Source: Gammaproteobacteria bacterium (GTDB lineage Bacteria; Pseudomonadota; Gammaproteobacteria; Thiohalomonadales; Thiohalomonadaceae). From it: a DNA stretch of 61,466 nucleotides. Every line of letters begins with the position of its first letter. Position 1 is the stretch's first letter. Of the stretch, positions 39,233 through 48,860 are shown one piece after another. The stretch covers positions 1 to 61,466 of the forward strand of contig QKED01000085.1 of NCBI GenBank assembly GCA_003252455.1. Direction: 5' to 3'. The notes beneath the pieces were generated by a model. It was not told where the DNA came from, did no database searches, and worked only from the letters and a program-made list of their open reading frames with translations. Made by a program: the position numbers and the translations under genes.

Positions 39233-40081
39233 ATGACCTACTGTCTCGGCATTAAAGTCAACGACGGCCTTGTGCTCGCCTCCGATTCGCGCACCAACGC
39301 AGGCGTCGATTACGTCAGCGTCTACTCCAAGATGTACCGTTTCGAGCCGGCCCCGGACCGGGTCTTCGTCATCGTCACCTCGGGTAACCTGGCTACCAGT
39401 CAGGCGGTGATGCAGCAGCTCAAGCGAGACATGGAGAGCGTCAATGCCGTGGTCAGTCTGTGCAGCGTCGGCAGCCTGTTCGACGCCGCCACCTATCTCG
39501 GTCAGGTGAGCCAGGGGGTGCAGGGGCAGTACGGCCAGGCGCTCAACAGCAGCGGCATCAATGGCGAGTCCTACTTCATCATCGGCGGGCAGATCGGCGC
39601 CCAGGCGCCCGACCTCTATCTGGTCTATGCCCAAGGCAACTGCATCAGCCCCTCGCCCGAGAACCCCTTCGTGCAGATCGGCGAGACCAAGTACGGCAAG
39701 CCGATCCTCGATCGGGTGATCGGCCCCGAGACCTCCCTCGAAGACGCCTCGCGCTGCGCCCTGGTCTCTATCGACTCGACCATCCGCTCCAACATCACCG
39801 TCGGCCCGCCGGTAGAGCTGGCGGTGATCCGCACCAACGAGTACACCATCGGCCAGTACCTCAAGCTCGACGAGAACGACACCTTCTTCCGCTCCGTGCG
39901 GGAGCGCTGGGGCGAAGGGGTGCGTCAGGCCTTCCTCACCCTGCCACGCTTCCCCTGGGAGCGGGTCAGCCCGGTCTCGCCGCAGAGCGACAATCAGCCT
40001 GTGCAACAGGCCGTCCCGGCCCACCCCGAGGCACCGCAGATGCAGGACCTGGGCGTGGGCTACAGCCCGCAGATGCGCTGA
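39233..40081 (+). CDS. Anbu proteasome-like N-terminal nucleophile peptidase
   Basis: ATG 39233 is chosen (GAGGA upstream), placing Thr directly after the start Met: MTYCLGIKVNDGLVLASDSR. Counting from that Thr as residue 1, Asp17 and a Lys at 32 occupy the catalytic positions seen in proteasome beta subunits and HslV. The rest follows the Anbu (bacterial proteasome homologue) pattern. Anbu subunits assemble into helical open rings rather than closed barrels. The protein is 282 aa, longer than the usual 240-250, because of a Pro/Gln-rich C-terminal tail of about 45 residues. The transglutaminase gene follows 113 bp downstream. Confidence 0.94.
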   Translation: MTYCLGIKVNDGLVLASDSRTNAGVDYVSVYSKMYRFEPAPDRVFVIVTSGNLATSQAVMQQLKRDMESVNAVVSLCSVGSLFDAATYLGQVSQGVQGQYGQALNSSGINGESYFIIGGQIGAQAPDLYLVYAQGNCISPSPENPFVQIGETKYGKPILDRVIGPETSLEDASRCALVSIDSTIRSNITVGPPVELAVIRTNEYTIGQYLKLDENDTFFRSVRERWGEGVRQAFLTLPRFPWERVSPVSPQSDNQPVQQAVPAHPEAPQMQDLGVGYSPQMR

Positions 40082-40194
40082 AGCCCCGCCCCGGCGCGCG
40101 TGCCGCCTAGCGCTCGACAGCACGCCCCATCCCACCTATCGTTTGTGCGGCGCCCCCCGTGGCGCCCCCTCTCCCGCCGCCACACGAGGTCGCC

Positions 40195-43100
40195 ATGAGC
40201 ATCCGCGTCGCTATCGATCACTTCACCCGCTACGAGTACGAGAAGCCGATCCAGCTCACCCCCCACGTGCTGCGCCTGCGTCCGGCGCCCCATGCGCGTA
40301 CCCCGGTGCACCACTACCAGCTCGCCATCACCCCCGAGAAGCACTTCATCAACTGGCAGCAGGACCCGTTCGGCAACTGGCAGGCGCGCGTGGTCTTCCC
40401 CGAGCCGACCCGCGAGTTCGCCGTGCGCGTCGAGCTGGTGGCCGAGATGACGGTGATAAACCCCTTCGACTTCTTCCTCGAAGATTCGGCCCAGCACTAC
40501 CCCTTCGACTACGACGAGCAGTTGAAGCGCGAGCTGGCGCCCTATCTGGAGGTGCGCGAGAAGGGTCCGCTGCTGCTCGATTGGCTCAAGGGCGTGGAGA
40601 AGAAAGATGAGCACGGTCTGGTCGACTTCCTCGTCGCCATCAACCAGCGCCTGTGGGGCGACATCGGCTACACCGTGCGCATGGAGCCCGGCATCCAGGG
40701 CTGCGAGGAGAGCCTGACCAAGCGCACCGGCTCCTGCCGTGACTCCGCCTGGTTGCTGGTGCAGGTGCTGCGCCACTTGGGCCTCGCCGCGCGCTTCTGC
40801 TCCGGCTACCTGGTACAGCTCACCGCCGACGAGAAGTCCCTCGACGGCCCCAGCGGCCCGATCAAAGACTTCACCGATCTGCACGCCTGGGCCGAGGTCT
40901 ACGCCCCCGGCGCGGGCTGGATCGGCCTCGACCCCACCTCTGGCCTGTTCGCTGGTGAGGGGCACATCCCCCTCGCCTGCACGCCAGACCCGGTGAGCGC
41001 CGCCGCCGTCACCGGCTCCTACCTCGGCGAGGCGGTCGACTCCGAGTTCTACTTCCACAACGAGGTGCGTCGCGTCCGCGAGGACCCGCGCGTCACCAAG
41101 CCCTACAGCGAGCAGCAATGGCGCGCCATCGACACCCTCGGTGCGCAGGTCGACAAACAGTTGATGGCCGACGACGTGCGCCTCACCCAGGGCGGCGAGC
41201 CCACCTTCGTCTCCATCGACGACATGGACAGCCCGGAGTGGAACACCGCCGCCCTCGGCGACGACAAGCGCCATCGCGCCTTGGCGCTGTTCCACCGTCT
41301 GCACAAACGCTTCGCCGCCGGTGGCTCGCGCCACTACGGCCAGGGCAAGTGGTACCCCGGCGAGCCGCTGCCGCGCTGGGCCTTCGGACTCTTTTGGCGC
41401 GCCGATGGCCAGGCCGTGTGGCGCGACGACCGCTGGGTCGCCGACCCCGAGCGCGACTACGGTGCCGACGCCGCCAAGGCGCTGCGCTTTGGCCGCCACC
41501 TCGCCCGTCGCCTCGGCCTCGACGAGGGGCAGTTGACGGCCGCCCACGAGGACCATCTCTATTATCTCTGGCGCGAGGGCCAGTTGCCGATCAACGTCAC
41601 CCCCGAGGACGCCCGCCTCAAGGACCCGCTGGAGCGCGCGCGCCTGCGCCGCCTCTTCGAGCAGGGGCTCGGCGCCACCGCCGGTTATGTGCTGCCACTC
41701 GCCTGGGACTACCGCAAACAGGGCTGGCGCACCGGGCGCTGGCCGCTCAAGCGCGAGCGTCTCTACCTGCTCCCCGGCGACTCGCCCATGGGCTATCGCC
41801 TGCCGCTCGAATCCCTGCCCTGGGAGAAGAAGCAGGAGCAGCACCACCCGCGCGACCTGTTCGACCCGCGCCCGCCACTCGGTGACAGCGTCGGCGAGGT
41901 GGCGCGCCACTACGACCGGCTGCTGCCGGAGGAGCCACCACGTCAGGACTTCCACGAACAGGTGGTCAGCGAGGATGGCCTGGTGGTGCGCACCGCCCTC
42001 TGCATTGAGCCGCGCGACGGGCGTCTGCACGTCTTCCTGCCGCCGATGACCGACCTGGAGCACTACCTCAAGCTGGTGGCCGCCGTCGAGGCGAGCGCCG
42101 CCGACGCCGGTATCCCGGTGCTGCTGGAGGGCTACGAGCCGCCCCACGATGAGCGCCTCAAGCGCCTGCTGGTCACCCCCGACCCCGGCGTCATCGAGGT
42201 CAACATCCACCCGGCGCACTCCTGGAGTGAGATCGTCGAGAACACCGAGGCCCTCTACCACGAGGCCAAGCTCTGCCGCCTCGGCACCGAGAAGTTCCTC
42301 ATCGACGGGCGCCACACCGGCACCGGCGGCGGCAACCACGTCACTCTCGGCGGCGCCACCCCGGCCAACAGCCCGCTGCTGCGCCGCCCCGACCTGCTGC
42401 GCAGCCTGATCACCTTCTGGCAGCACCACCCTGGGTTGTCGTACCTCTTCTCTGGCCTCTTCATCGGCCCGACCAGTCAGGCCCCGCGCGTCGACGAGGG
42501 GCGCCACGAGGCGCTCTACGAGCTGGAGATCGCCTTCAGCCAGATGCCCGAGGGCGAGGTGCCCGCCCCCTGGCTGGTCGACCGCCTGCTGCGCAACCTG
42601 CTGGTGGACGTCACCGGCAACACCCACCGCGCCGAGTTCTGCATCGACAAGCTCTTCTCCCCCGACTCGGCCAGCGGCCGCCTCGGCATCCTGGAGCTGC
42701 GCGCCTTCGAGATGCCGCCCCACCCGCGCATGGCGCTGATGCAGGTGCTGCTGCTGCGCACCCTCATCGCGCGCTTCTGGCACAAGCCCTACAGCGGCAA
42801 GCTGGTGCGCTGGGGCACCGGCCTGCACGACCGCTACCTGCTGCCGCACTACGTGGCCAAGGATATCGACGACGTGGTCGCCGACCTGCGCCGCAGCGGC
42901 TACGCCTTCGAGGCCGACTGGATCGCCCCCTTCCTGGAGTTCCGCTTCCCCCACTACGGCACCGTGCAGGCGGGCGACATCCAGCTCGAACTGCGCCAGG
43001 CGATCGAGCCGTGGCACGTCCTCGGCGAAGAGGTGACTGGGCAGGGCACCGCGCGCTTCGTCGACTCCTCGGTCGAGCGCGTGCAGGTGAAGCTCACCGG

Positions 43101-43515
43101 CCTCACCGACAGCCGCCACATCCTCACCTGCAACGGCGTGCGTGTGCCGCTGCGTGCCACCGGCACCGCTGGCGAGTTCGTCGCCGGGGTGCGCTTTCGC
43201 GCCTGGCAGCCGCCCTCGGCGCTGCACCCCACCATCCCCAGCCACGCCCCGCTGCGCTTCGACATCGTCGACACCTGGAGCGGCGAGGCGGTGGGCGGCT
43301 GCACCTACCACGTCGCCCACCCCGGCGGGCGCAACTTCGACGAGAGCCCGGTCAACGCCAACGCCGCCGAGGCGCGGCGTATCGCCCGCTTCTGGGACTT
43401 CGGCTACACCGACAAGGGCAAGCAGGCGCAGTGGCGCGAACCCGCCCAGGCGGCCTGCAACGAGGAGTACCCGGTCACCCTCGATATGCGCCGGGCGGCC
43501 CCGGTGCAGGGCTGA
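40195..43515 (+). CDS. Transglutaminase-like / DUF2126 protein of the Anbu locus
   Basis: ATG 40195 gives 1106 aa (GAGG ribosome site). Residues 1 to about 290 are a transglutaminase-like domain, with an N-terminal beta region ([23 protein letters not shown]) and the triad Cys181 ([11 protein letters not shown]), His230 (DLHAWAEVY) and Asp246 (GLDPTSG). The remaining 800 or so residues match DUF2126, with conserved stretches [21 protein letters not shown] and [18 protein letters not shown]. Family logic predicts forming or cutting amide bonds at Gln/Lys or small-peptide targets. Combined with the ATP-grasp ligase and Anbu, it points to a cycle of peptide tagging and processing. Confidence 0.94.
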   Translation: MSIRVAIDHFTRYEYEKPIQLTPHVLRLRPAPHARTPVHHYQLAITPEKHFINWQQDPFGNWQARVVFPEPTREFAVRVELVAEMTVINPFDFFLEDSAQHYPFDYDEQLKRELAPYLEVREKGPLLLDWLKGVEKKDEHGLVDFLVAINQRLWGDIGYTVRMEPGIQGCEESLTKRTGSCRDSAWLLVQVLRHLGLAARFCSGYLVQLTADEKSLDGPSGPIKDFTDLHAWAEVYAPGAGWIGLDPTSGLFAGEGHIPLACTPDPVSAAAVTGSYLGEAVDSEFYFHNEVRRVREDPRVTKPYSEQQWRAIDTLGAQVDKQLMADDVRLTQGGEPTFVSIDDMDSPEWNTAALGDDKRHRALALFHRLHKRFAAGGSRHYGQGKWYPGEPLPRWAFGLFWRADGQAVWRDDRWVADPERDYGADAAKALRFGRHLARRLGLDEGQLTAAHEDHLYYLWREGQLPINVTPEDARLKDPLERARLRRLFEQGLGATAGYVLPLAWDYRKQGWRTGRWPLKRERLYLLPGDSPMGYRLPLESLPWEKKQEQHHPRDLFDPRPPLGDSVGEVARHYDRLLPEEPPRQDFHEQVVSEDGLVVRTALCIEPRDGRLHVFLPPMTDLEHYLKLVAAVEASAADAGIPVLLEGYEPPHDERLKRLLVTPDPGVIEVNIHPAHSWSEIVENTEALYHEAKLCRLGTEKFLIDGRHTGTGGGNHVTLGGATPANSPLLRRPDLLRSLITFWQHHPGLSYLFSGLFIGPTSQAPRVDEGRHEALYELEIAFSQMPEGEVPAPWLVDRLLRNLLVDVTGNTHRAEFCIDKLFSPDSASGRLGILELRAFEMPPHPRMALMQVLLLRTLIARFWHKPYSGKLVRWGTGLHDRYLLPHYVAKDIDDVVADLRRSGYAFEADWIAPFLEFRFPHYGTVQAGDIQLELRQAIEPWHVLGEEVTGQGTARFVDSSVERVQVKLTGLTDSRHILTCNGVRVPLRATGTAGEFVAGVRFRAWQPPSALHPTIPSHAPLRFDIVDTWSGEAVGGCTYHVAHPGGRNFDESPVNANAAEARRIARFWDFGYTDKGKQAQWREPAQAACNEEYPVTLDMRRAAPVQG

Positions 43516-43661
43516 GGTGCGGCCCCATCGCACCTGAGTCTGTCGAACTGCAGTGGCCAGACCCAGAGGCCTTCTGCAACGGCGCGCCGCCCGGTTGGCA
43601 GGGGGGCGTCATCTCCATCCACGACCACTGGCTGAGCGAGGCGGAGAGTGCCCGGCACTGG

Positions 43662-44003
43662 ATGTCCTTCACCCGGCTCCGTGGCCCGGATGACCCGTAT
43701 TGGGGTGAGTTCCTGCATCATGAACACGCCTTCGTCACGCTCTTCACCCACCTCTGGCATGCGCAGGGCCTCGACCTGTGTGCGCTCGCTACTACCCTGC
43801 ACTCTGTCGACGCGCTGGCGGCGATCGTTCGGCGCAATGTACGCGAGGCGCAATTCGACTGCTTTCGCTCCGGCTCGACGCCGCTCGTGATCCTCGGCAA
43901 CTACGACCTGACCTTTCCGGTGTTTTTACCGCAGAGAACCGGCTGGGGTGTGCTCCGGGGGTGGGTCGAAGCGGTGGGGTTGTCACTGCTGGCCGACGGC
44001 TGA
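43662..44003 (+). CDS. Hypothetical protein with unresolved start, downstream of the transglutaminase gene
   Basis: An ATG at 43662 gives 113 aa with plausible composition (DPYWGEFLHHEHAFVTLFTHL, LVILGNYDLTFPVFLPQRTGW). Coding character clearly continues upstream, back to the transglutaminase stop at 43515 (ESVELQWPDPEAFCNGAPPGW), yet no ATG, GTG or TTG occurs in frame there. The gene may use a rare start such as CTG 43512, be a 5'-truncated remnant, or carry a frameshift. No family recognised. Confidence 0.4.
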   Translation: MSFTRLRGPDDPYWGEFLHHEHAFVTLFTHLWHAQGLDLCALATTLHSVDALAAIVRRNVREAQFDCFRSGSTPLVILGNYDLTFPVFLPQRTGWGVLRGWVEAVGLSLLADG

Positions 44004-44071
44004 GGCGCTGGCGGTGGCCGCGAAGAGCGCCAGTCGAGCGAGTGGGTACGCTGCGCGTCGACAGTGTGCCC

Positions 44072-44920
44072 TCAGGGGCGTGCACGAATACGCAGAAACG
44101 TGGCGAATTTCGGCAAGCCACCGCTGGTCAGACCACGGTATTTGAAGGTCACCAAGGTGCCGAGCGGGGGTGGCTCCCGGCGCTGCTCATCGCTCAACCC
44201 CGAACCGAGCAGCAGACGTCGCGCGCCGTCGATCTCAAGCTCCAGCGCGCCGGTCATGCCGGTATATTTCCCCTTCCCCTCGCGATAGCCCACGACTTCG
44301 CCCTCCATGGTCTCGAACGAGACCACCTTCAGTGACTGGTCGCTATGCCCGGTGGTGTAGGGCGTATCGGGATGGCGTACCACCAGCCCCTCACCGCCCA
44401 TCGCCTCCACGGCCTGGAGGCGCGCTTGCAGATGCTCCGCACCGCGACAGGGGATCTGCTCGATCACCCGCACATGCGCCAGCGGATGCGCTCGCAGGAA
44501 GGTCTGCAACTTATCCAACCTTGCGAGCAGCCCGCCCTCTGCATGGGGCACCTCGAAGATGTTGTAGCTCAGCTCGCGCCACCCCTCGTGGGGTTGGTTG
44601 CGGCTGACGATGGACTGGATACGCTCGAAATCACCCCGTTTGGACCACAGCTCACCGTCCAGCTCGAAGGGCGGCAGCCCCTCGGTGAACCAGCTCGGTG
44701 CAGCGATACGGTTGCCTTGGCGTGTGAGCAGATCACTGCCGCTCCAGTAGGCACGTACGCCGTCGAGCTTCTCGCTCATCAGCCAGCCGGTGACGTCTAC
44801 GTCTGGCGTGTAGCGGTTGAGTAGGAGGAGGTCGGAGGCTTGGAGTGGCTGTGGTGCGAGCCACAGGAGTGCGAGCAGGAGGTAGGTGGAGAGCGAGGCG
44901 GGGTAACGGACGTAGAACAT
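44072..44920 (-). CDS. Periplasmic ATP-dependent DNA ligase, Lig E type
   Basis: The 282-aa protein has a signal peptide (MFYVRYPASLSTYLLLALLW, cleavage near residue 28) followed by a minimal ligase. Nucleotidyltransferase motifs are: I SEKLDGVRAYWSG (the active Lys), III FELDGELWSKRG, IV GGEGLVVRHP and V SLKVVSF. An OB-fold follows (GTLVTFKYRG). Lig E enzymes are exported minimal ligases of Gram-negative bacteria that seal nicks, with proposed roles in DNA uptake or extracellular DNA and biofilm. The gene stands alone, 262 bp beyond the STAND gene stop and on the same strand. Confidence 0.93.
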   Translation of the reverse strand: MFYVRYPASLSTYLLLALLWLAPQPLQASDLLLLNRYTPDVDVTGWLMSEKLDGVRAYWSGSDLLTRQGNRIAAPSWFTEGLPPFELDGELWSKRGDFERIQSIVSRNQPHEGWRELSYNIFEVPHAEGGLLARLDKLQTFLRAHPLAHVRVIEQIPCRGAEHLQARLQAVEAMGGEGLVVRHPDTPYTTGHSDQSLKVVSFETMEGEVVGYREGKGKYTGMTGALELEIDGARRLLLGSGLSDEQRREPPPLGTLVTFKYRGLTSGGLPKFATFLRIRARP

Positions 44921-45182
44921 GAGTATTGCAGCTCCCTTGCTGTGTTTTGCGTCTCTAACACTAACTGTCTTGCTAATCAGAGAAAAGAATCAGGCCGTAT
45001 ATTTTCTAGCGGACACTCGCTCCATCGAACGCATAGCTACCCCACTGAGAGTGGTGCTAGTCAGCTGAGTAACTTGCTCGTGTTACTGCTGCCTTCTGTA
45101 GTCATCCCGAGCAGTCGATGGCAAGTCCGTGAAACGAGGGCATCCGGTCGGTGCCGGGATATCTGGATATCAGCGACGTGAC

Positions 45183-48100
45183 TCACTGCCCTCGACGTAC
45201 ACGCTGTTCGATACCGTGGCGAATGGTGTCGGTGACTTGGTCGGTGCATCCCCGCTGTTCGGCAAGCGCCAATATCTCCAGGGCTGCAGGGTAGTTGCCC
45301 TGGTCGCGCAGGTAGGCCGCCTCGTCGGCAAAAAATGCAGCATCTTTGCTACCTGCCTGGATGAGTGCCTGACGCAGGCGGGAGGCCGCCGGGCCCTGGC
45401 CGTCGTCCTGTAGGACACCGGCCTTGACCGCCCAGAGGTAGTCGTTCATCACACCGGCCCGCTCGGCCTGCTTCAGCACCTTGAGGGCCTCCGCGTAGCG
45501 CCTCTGTTCGCGCAGGTAGACGGCCTCGTCGTTGTAGATGGCGGCATTGCGAGTCTGAAGGCGAATCTGTTCCTGGCGATGGCGTGACGCCTTGTCTCCG
45601 TCACCCATCCCCTCCAGGCAGCGGCTGTAGATGTCGTGCACATAGGGGTCGACCGCCTTCTCACGCACATAGTCGTCGAGGTCGTCCACCAGGGCGACGA
45701 AGCGCTCGGCCCCGCCCTTCTGGTCCAGGAGGCAGCGGCCGATGTTGGCAAGATATTGGGGGAAGGAGGGCAGCAGCTCGTGGGCTTTTAGGTAGTGCTC
45801 CAGGGCCTTATCTGAGCCTCTCCCCTCTTTGTGTTCGATAGTTTCGCCGAAGAATCGGTGCGCCTTGTGGTTGTCCGGGTCGAGTTTGACCAGCAGTTCC
45901 AGCACATAGTAGTTGTTGTCGTCGCCATGTTGATGCAGGCGTTGAGAGATCTGTTCGAGCCGTCCCGGTGTCTCAGGCCCCAGCAGGTTTGCCGAGAGTT
46001 CCTGGAGACGAGAAAACTCCTCTGCCTCCAATAGGTGATGCGCCCCCTCATTGGCCGCGCGAATATTGGGCAGGCTCTCCCGCTTCTTGCCCTTGAGCTG
46101 TTGCAGCCACGCATCGGCGATGCGGGCATGGTCCAGCTGTAGTTCGAATCCGCCCTGGATGCGCTGTTGGGTCAGCTCCGCGAAGAGGGCGTGGAGCTGG
46201 TACTCCTGTTCCTGTTCATGGGGGCTGAGCAGCAGTCGCTGCACCAGCGTGTCGAAGGCGCTTTCGTCTTCCACGCGCAGATTGAGGGCGTCGGCATGAC
46301 CATCGGGGATGGGGCGACGATAGAGGGCACAGAGCCTCAGCATGTGTTGTTGGGGGACGGTCAGCACCTGCTCATAGAGGTCGCTGAAGAGCTTTTCCTC
46401 GAACTTCCTGTAGAACTCCAGGGGATAGCGTTGACCGACCGATACCGGGTCGCTACCGAGGCCGTCGGCGACGCTGGCAAGGAGCGCCATGCCGAGGGGA
46501 TGGGCGCCGGTCTTCTTCTCCTTCCCCCCGAGGTGCAGGTAGAGCCCTTCCGCCTGTTCATCCTCCAGCTCCCAGCCCCTGGGGTCGGTCAACCCGAACG
46601 GATGCCGGAAGTAACGCTGTAGGGCCGCAGTATCCAGCCCCCGAACGCGGGCCTCGTGGCAGAGGCGATCATCGGTGAATAACCTCTGCGGGGGGTGCTT
46701 GATGCTCTCCAGGACGATGCGCCACTGGGGCAGCTTCTCGGCAAGTAATCGGAGCAGGGTTCCCACCTCAATGTCGCGAAAGCCGTGTTCGGTAAAAAGC
46801 TCATTGGCCCGGTGGATGTGGACCACGCAGGGGTCGGCGTCGCGGTACTGTTTCAGTGCCTCGGTATCGATTCGCTTGAGCAGGTCGCGAGGCAGTTTGG
46901 GGTCTTGGTCATGGCAACCCAGCACAGGGGCCAGTTGCCGGAAGAGTTGTTCGGCATCGGTGTTCGGGTCGGCAGTGATGGGGACCGTGGTGGGGCTATC
47001 GGGAAGGGCGCGGCAGACCTCGCGCACCAGCTTGGATTTGCCGACACCGGAGACGCCGTAGATCAATAGAATGGGCTTCTCGTGCAACTTGCGGGCGAGT
47101 GCTGCGATCTCCCCATCACGACCATAGACGCCTCGACCCTCTGCAGACGAAGGGGCTGGGGGCTCGCTCGCGGGGGACACGGCCTCGGCCTCTGTGGGAC
47201 CCACCCAGGCGAGGTCGAGGGGCCAGAGGCCGTCGTTGTTGGTGCGTCCGGGGACCACTCGGGGGATACAACCGATCCCCTCGTCGCTAAAGCGGCGCAG
47301 CCACACCTCGCCTTTGCCCTGTGCCGGGTCCAGGCGTACCAGATTGTAGCCGCTCTCCTGCGGTGTCTCTCCATAACAGGCGCCTGCGGCGATACGGATG
47401 TGCCGGGGCTTCTCTTCCACCCAGGCCTGATGCTCATGGCCATGCAGGAAGAGGTCGAAGCTCTCCTGTAGTTCCGGGTCGAGGGCGGGATTCTCCTGGG
47501 GTACCAGCCAACTCAAGGGGTGGTGGGCCAGGGCGAGGGTGATGTCGCACCCTTGAAGCTGCTTGGCGAGGGTACGCAGCTGCCACTGACCTCCGAGCCA
47601 GAGATTCCCCTTTTTCTCGTCGGGCCCACAGCTCCAGGCGGAGTTGAGACCAGCGATACCGAGGGTGAGGCCGTCCATCTCCACCCGGTGGGCGTAGCAG
47701 AGACGCTCCGGGTCTTGCAGCAGGTGTGGGTAGTGTTCCCGCAGGAATTCCCGGTAGGCCGCCAGGCGCTGGAGTATTATCCGCCACTCACCACCGGCAT
47801 CGCGCAGCAGCTGGTTGACCTGTTGAGTTGAGGTGGCATAGTCACCGGCGGCCAGCCCGTCGAGATACTGGGTCTGGGATGCGAGTACCTCGCCGCGCAC
47901 CACGTCGTGGTTGCCGGGGACGATGAAGACCCGCTCGGCGGGGATGGGGCGAGAGTAGAGGTTGCGTACCTTTTCGAGAAAGAGTGCCACCTCTTCGAAC
48001 TGTGCCTGGATGGAGCGGGCACCCTCACCCAGATGGCCGAAGGCCAAGTCACCCGTGACCAACAGCAGATCTGGGGTCAGGCCGTGCGCCTGTTCCAGCT

Positions 48101-48200
48101 TGAGCAGGTCATCCTTCAGATAGTTGAGGATGCGGTAGGCGTCCCAGCCGGTCATGGGTGAGCAGAGGTGGAGATCGGAGAGGTGTAACCAGGTGGGCAT
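45183..48200 (-). CDS. Metallophosphoesterase - STAND NTPase - helical repeat protein
   Basis: The 1005-aa protein starts with a calcineurin-like phosphoesterase (residues 1 to about 310) with all metal motifs: HLSDLHL, TGDLAFGHLGEG, VPGNHDVVRGE, LAHHPLSWL and LHGHEHQAW. A linker leads to a STAND-type NTPase (about 350-690) with the P-loop IYGVSGVGKSKLVREV near 377-387. About 300 C-terminal residues are TPR-like helices (AEALKVLKQAERAGV, YPAALEILALAEQRG). This effector-switch-sensor layout is that of Avs/STAND conflict proteins, in which the repeats sense an invader and activate the effector. A phage-defence role is inferred, not shown. brnT-brnA lies 56 bp upstream on the same strand. Confidence 0.85.
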   Translation of the reverse strand: MPTWLHLSDLHLCSPMTGWDAYRILNYLKDDLLKLEQAHGLTPDLLLVTGDLAFGHLGEGARSIQAQFEEVALFLEKVRNLYSRPIPAERVFIVPGNHDVVRGEVLASQTQYLDGLAAGDYATSTQQVNQLLRDAGGEWRIILQRLAAYREFLREHYPHLLQDPERLCYAHRVEMDGLTLGIAGLNSAWSCGPDEKKGNLWLGGQWQLRTLAKQLQGCDITLALAHHPLSWLVPQENPALDPELQESFDLFLHGHEHQAWVEEKPRHIRIAAGACYGETPQESGYNLVRLDPAQGKGEVWLRRFSDEGIGCIPRVVPGRTNNDGLWPLDLAWVGPTEAEAVSPASEPPAPSSAEGRGVYGRDGEIAALARKLHEKPILLIYGVSGVGKSKLVREVCRALPDSPTTVPITADPNTDAEQLFRQLAPVLGCHDQDPKLPRDLLKRIDTEALKQYRDADPCVVHIHRANELFTEHGFRDIEVGTLLRLLAEKLPQWRIVLESIKHPPQRLFTDDRLCHEARVRGLDTAALQRYFRHPFGLTDPRGWELEDEQAEGLYLHLGGKEKKTGAHPLGMALLASVADGLGSDPVSVGQRYPLEFYRKFEEKLFSDLYEQVLTVPQQHMLRLCALYRRPIPDGHADALNLRVEDESAFDTLVQRLLLSPHEQEQEYQLHALFAELTQQRIQGGFELQLDHARIADAWLQQLKGKKRESLPNIRAANEGAHHLLEAEEFSRLQELSANLLGPETPGRLEQISQRLHQHGDDNNYYVLELLVKLDPDNHKAHRFFGETIEHKEGRGSDKALEHYLKAHELLPSFPQYLANIGRCLLDQKGGAERFVALVDDLDDYVREKAVDPYVHDIYSRCLEGMGDGDKASRHRQEQIRLQTRNAAIYNDEAVYLREQRRYAEALKVLKQAERAGVMNDYLWAVKAGVLQDDGQGPAASRLRQALIQAGSKDAAFFADEAAYLRDQGNYPAALEILALAEQRGCTDQVTDTIRHGIEQRVRRGQ

Positions 48201-48256
48201 AGGTCCGGTGAAACTCCATTTTCAGATGAGTCGTTGAACCCGAGAGACGGGCGTCG

Positions 48257-48460
48257 TTACCCAGTGACCTCTTGGATAAGAGAGATGTCTCTACGCAACA
48301 GCTCATTGACCAGCTGTTGCGCTGCTACACCCTTGGCCTTGGCCTTCTCTGCGATCCAGGCCTCCACGTCAGGTTCGAGGTAGACCGGGACGTTGAGTTG
48401 GGCATCGGAGCGGTAGAAGCGACCGCGCTCGGCCTTGGAAAAGTCGTATTCGTCTTTCAT
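48257..48460 (-). CDS. brnA: BrnA-family antitoxin
   Basis: The 67-aa protein ends in a ribbon-helix-helix-type DNA-binding region (LNVPVYLEPDVEAWIAEKAKAKG), preceded by DFSKAERGRFYR, the family's usual toxin-contact segment. BrnA binds and neutralises BrnT and, with it, represses the brnTA promoter. It overlaps the brnT stop by 4 bp, and toxin-first order is normal for this family. The STAND gene starts 56 bp beyond its stop with no obvious terminator between, so it could also control that gene. Confidence 0.92.
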   Translation of the reverse strand: MKDEYDFSKAERGRFYRSDAQLNVPVYLEPDVEAWIAEKAKAKGVAAQQLVNELLRRDISLIQEVTG

Positions 48461-48753
48461 TGCGCCTCCTCGTAGTGTCGCTGTTCGTGTCTGGTGGCAC
48501 GCCGTGCGGAGATGATGCGGATGGTGGCCTGATTATCTCGATATTCCACATAGGTGTGGACGACGAGACGAAGCCTTTGATCACTGCACGCGCCCAGCGT
48601 GATCCAGCGCTCTTCCTCTTCACTGTGTCCTGCGTCAGGGATGCTGAGTTGCAGGGGATCGAGGAAGACCTCGGTCGCCTCCTGGAAGCTCACCCCGTGC
48701 TTGCGTAGGTTGGCCTGCGCCTTGGCGGGGTCCCACTCGAAATTGTACTGCAT
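48457..48753 (-). CDS. brnT: BrnT-family ribonuclease toxin
   Basis: ATG 48753 gives 98 aa, the usual family size; the 111-aa frame start is less likely. The product has the BrnT pattern: FEWDPAKAQANLRKHGVSFQEATEVFLDP near the N-terminus, ERWITLGACSDQRLRLVVHTY in the middle, and IRIISARRATRHEQRHYEE at the end. BrnT is a RelE-like mRNA-cutting toxin that slows growth when BrnA is lost. Catalytic-type residues (Arg/His/Glu cluster at the end) are present, so it is probably functional. Confidence 0.92.
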   Translation of the reverse strand: MQYNFEWDPAKAQANLRKHGVSFQEATEVFLDPLQLSIPDAGHSEEEERWITLGACSDQRLRLVVHTYVEYRDNQATIRIISARRATRHEQRHYEEAQ

Positions 48754-48826
48754 GGTCCTGGCGTGCACTCCATCCCTTGGGTGTCGAGGCATGATACGAG
48801 GGCCTAGTCATGTATCAGTAGCTGGT

Positions 48827-48852
48827 GGAGTACAGGTCGAGACCTGTACTCC
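48827..48852. repeat. REP-like palindrome between brnT and ilvD
   Basis: GGAGTACAGGT-CGAG-ACCTGTACTCC is a perfect 11-bp inverted repeat just past the ilvD stop and followed by aag. A second sequence at 51489-51511 ends in the same gtactccaag, so the two may belong to one extragenic palindrome family. Confidence 0.65.
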
Positions 48853-48860
48853 AAGATTGG

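Noticed and set aside
40060-43533. 1157-codon open frame on the minus strand, antisense to the transglutaminase gene
   Set aside because: Same effect of high GC at third positions. The plus-strand frame has a full catalytic triad and known domain.
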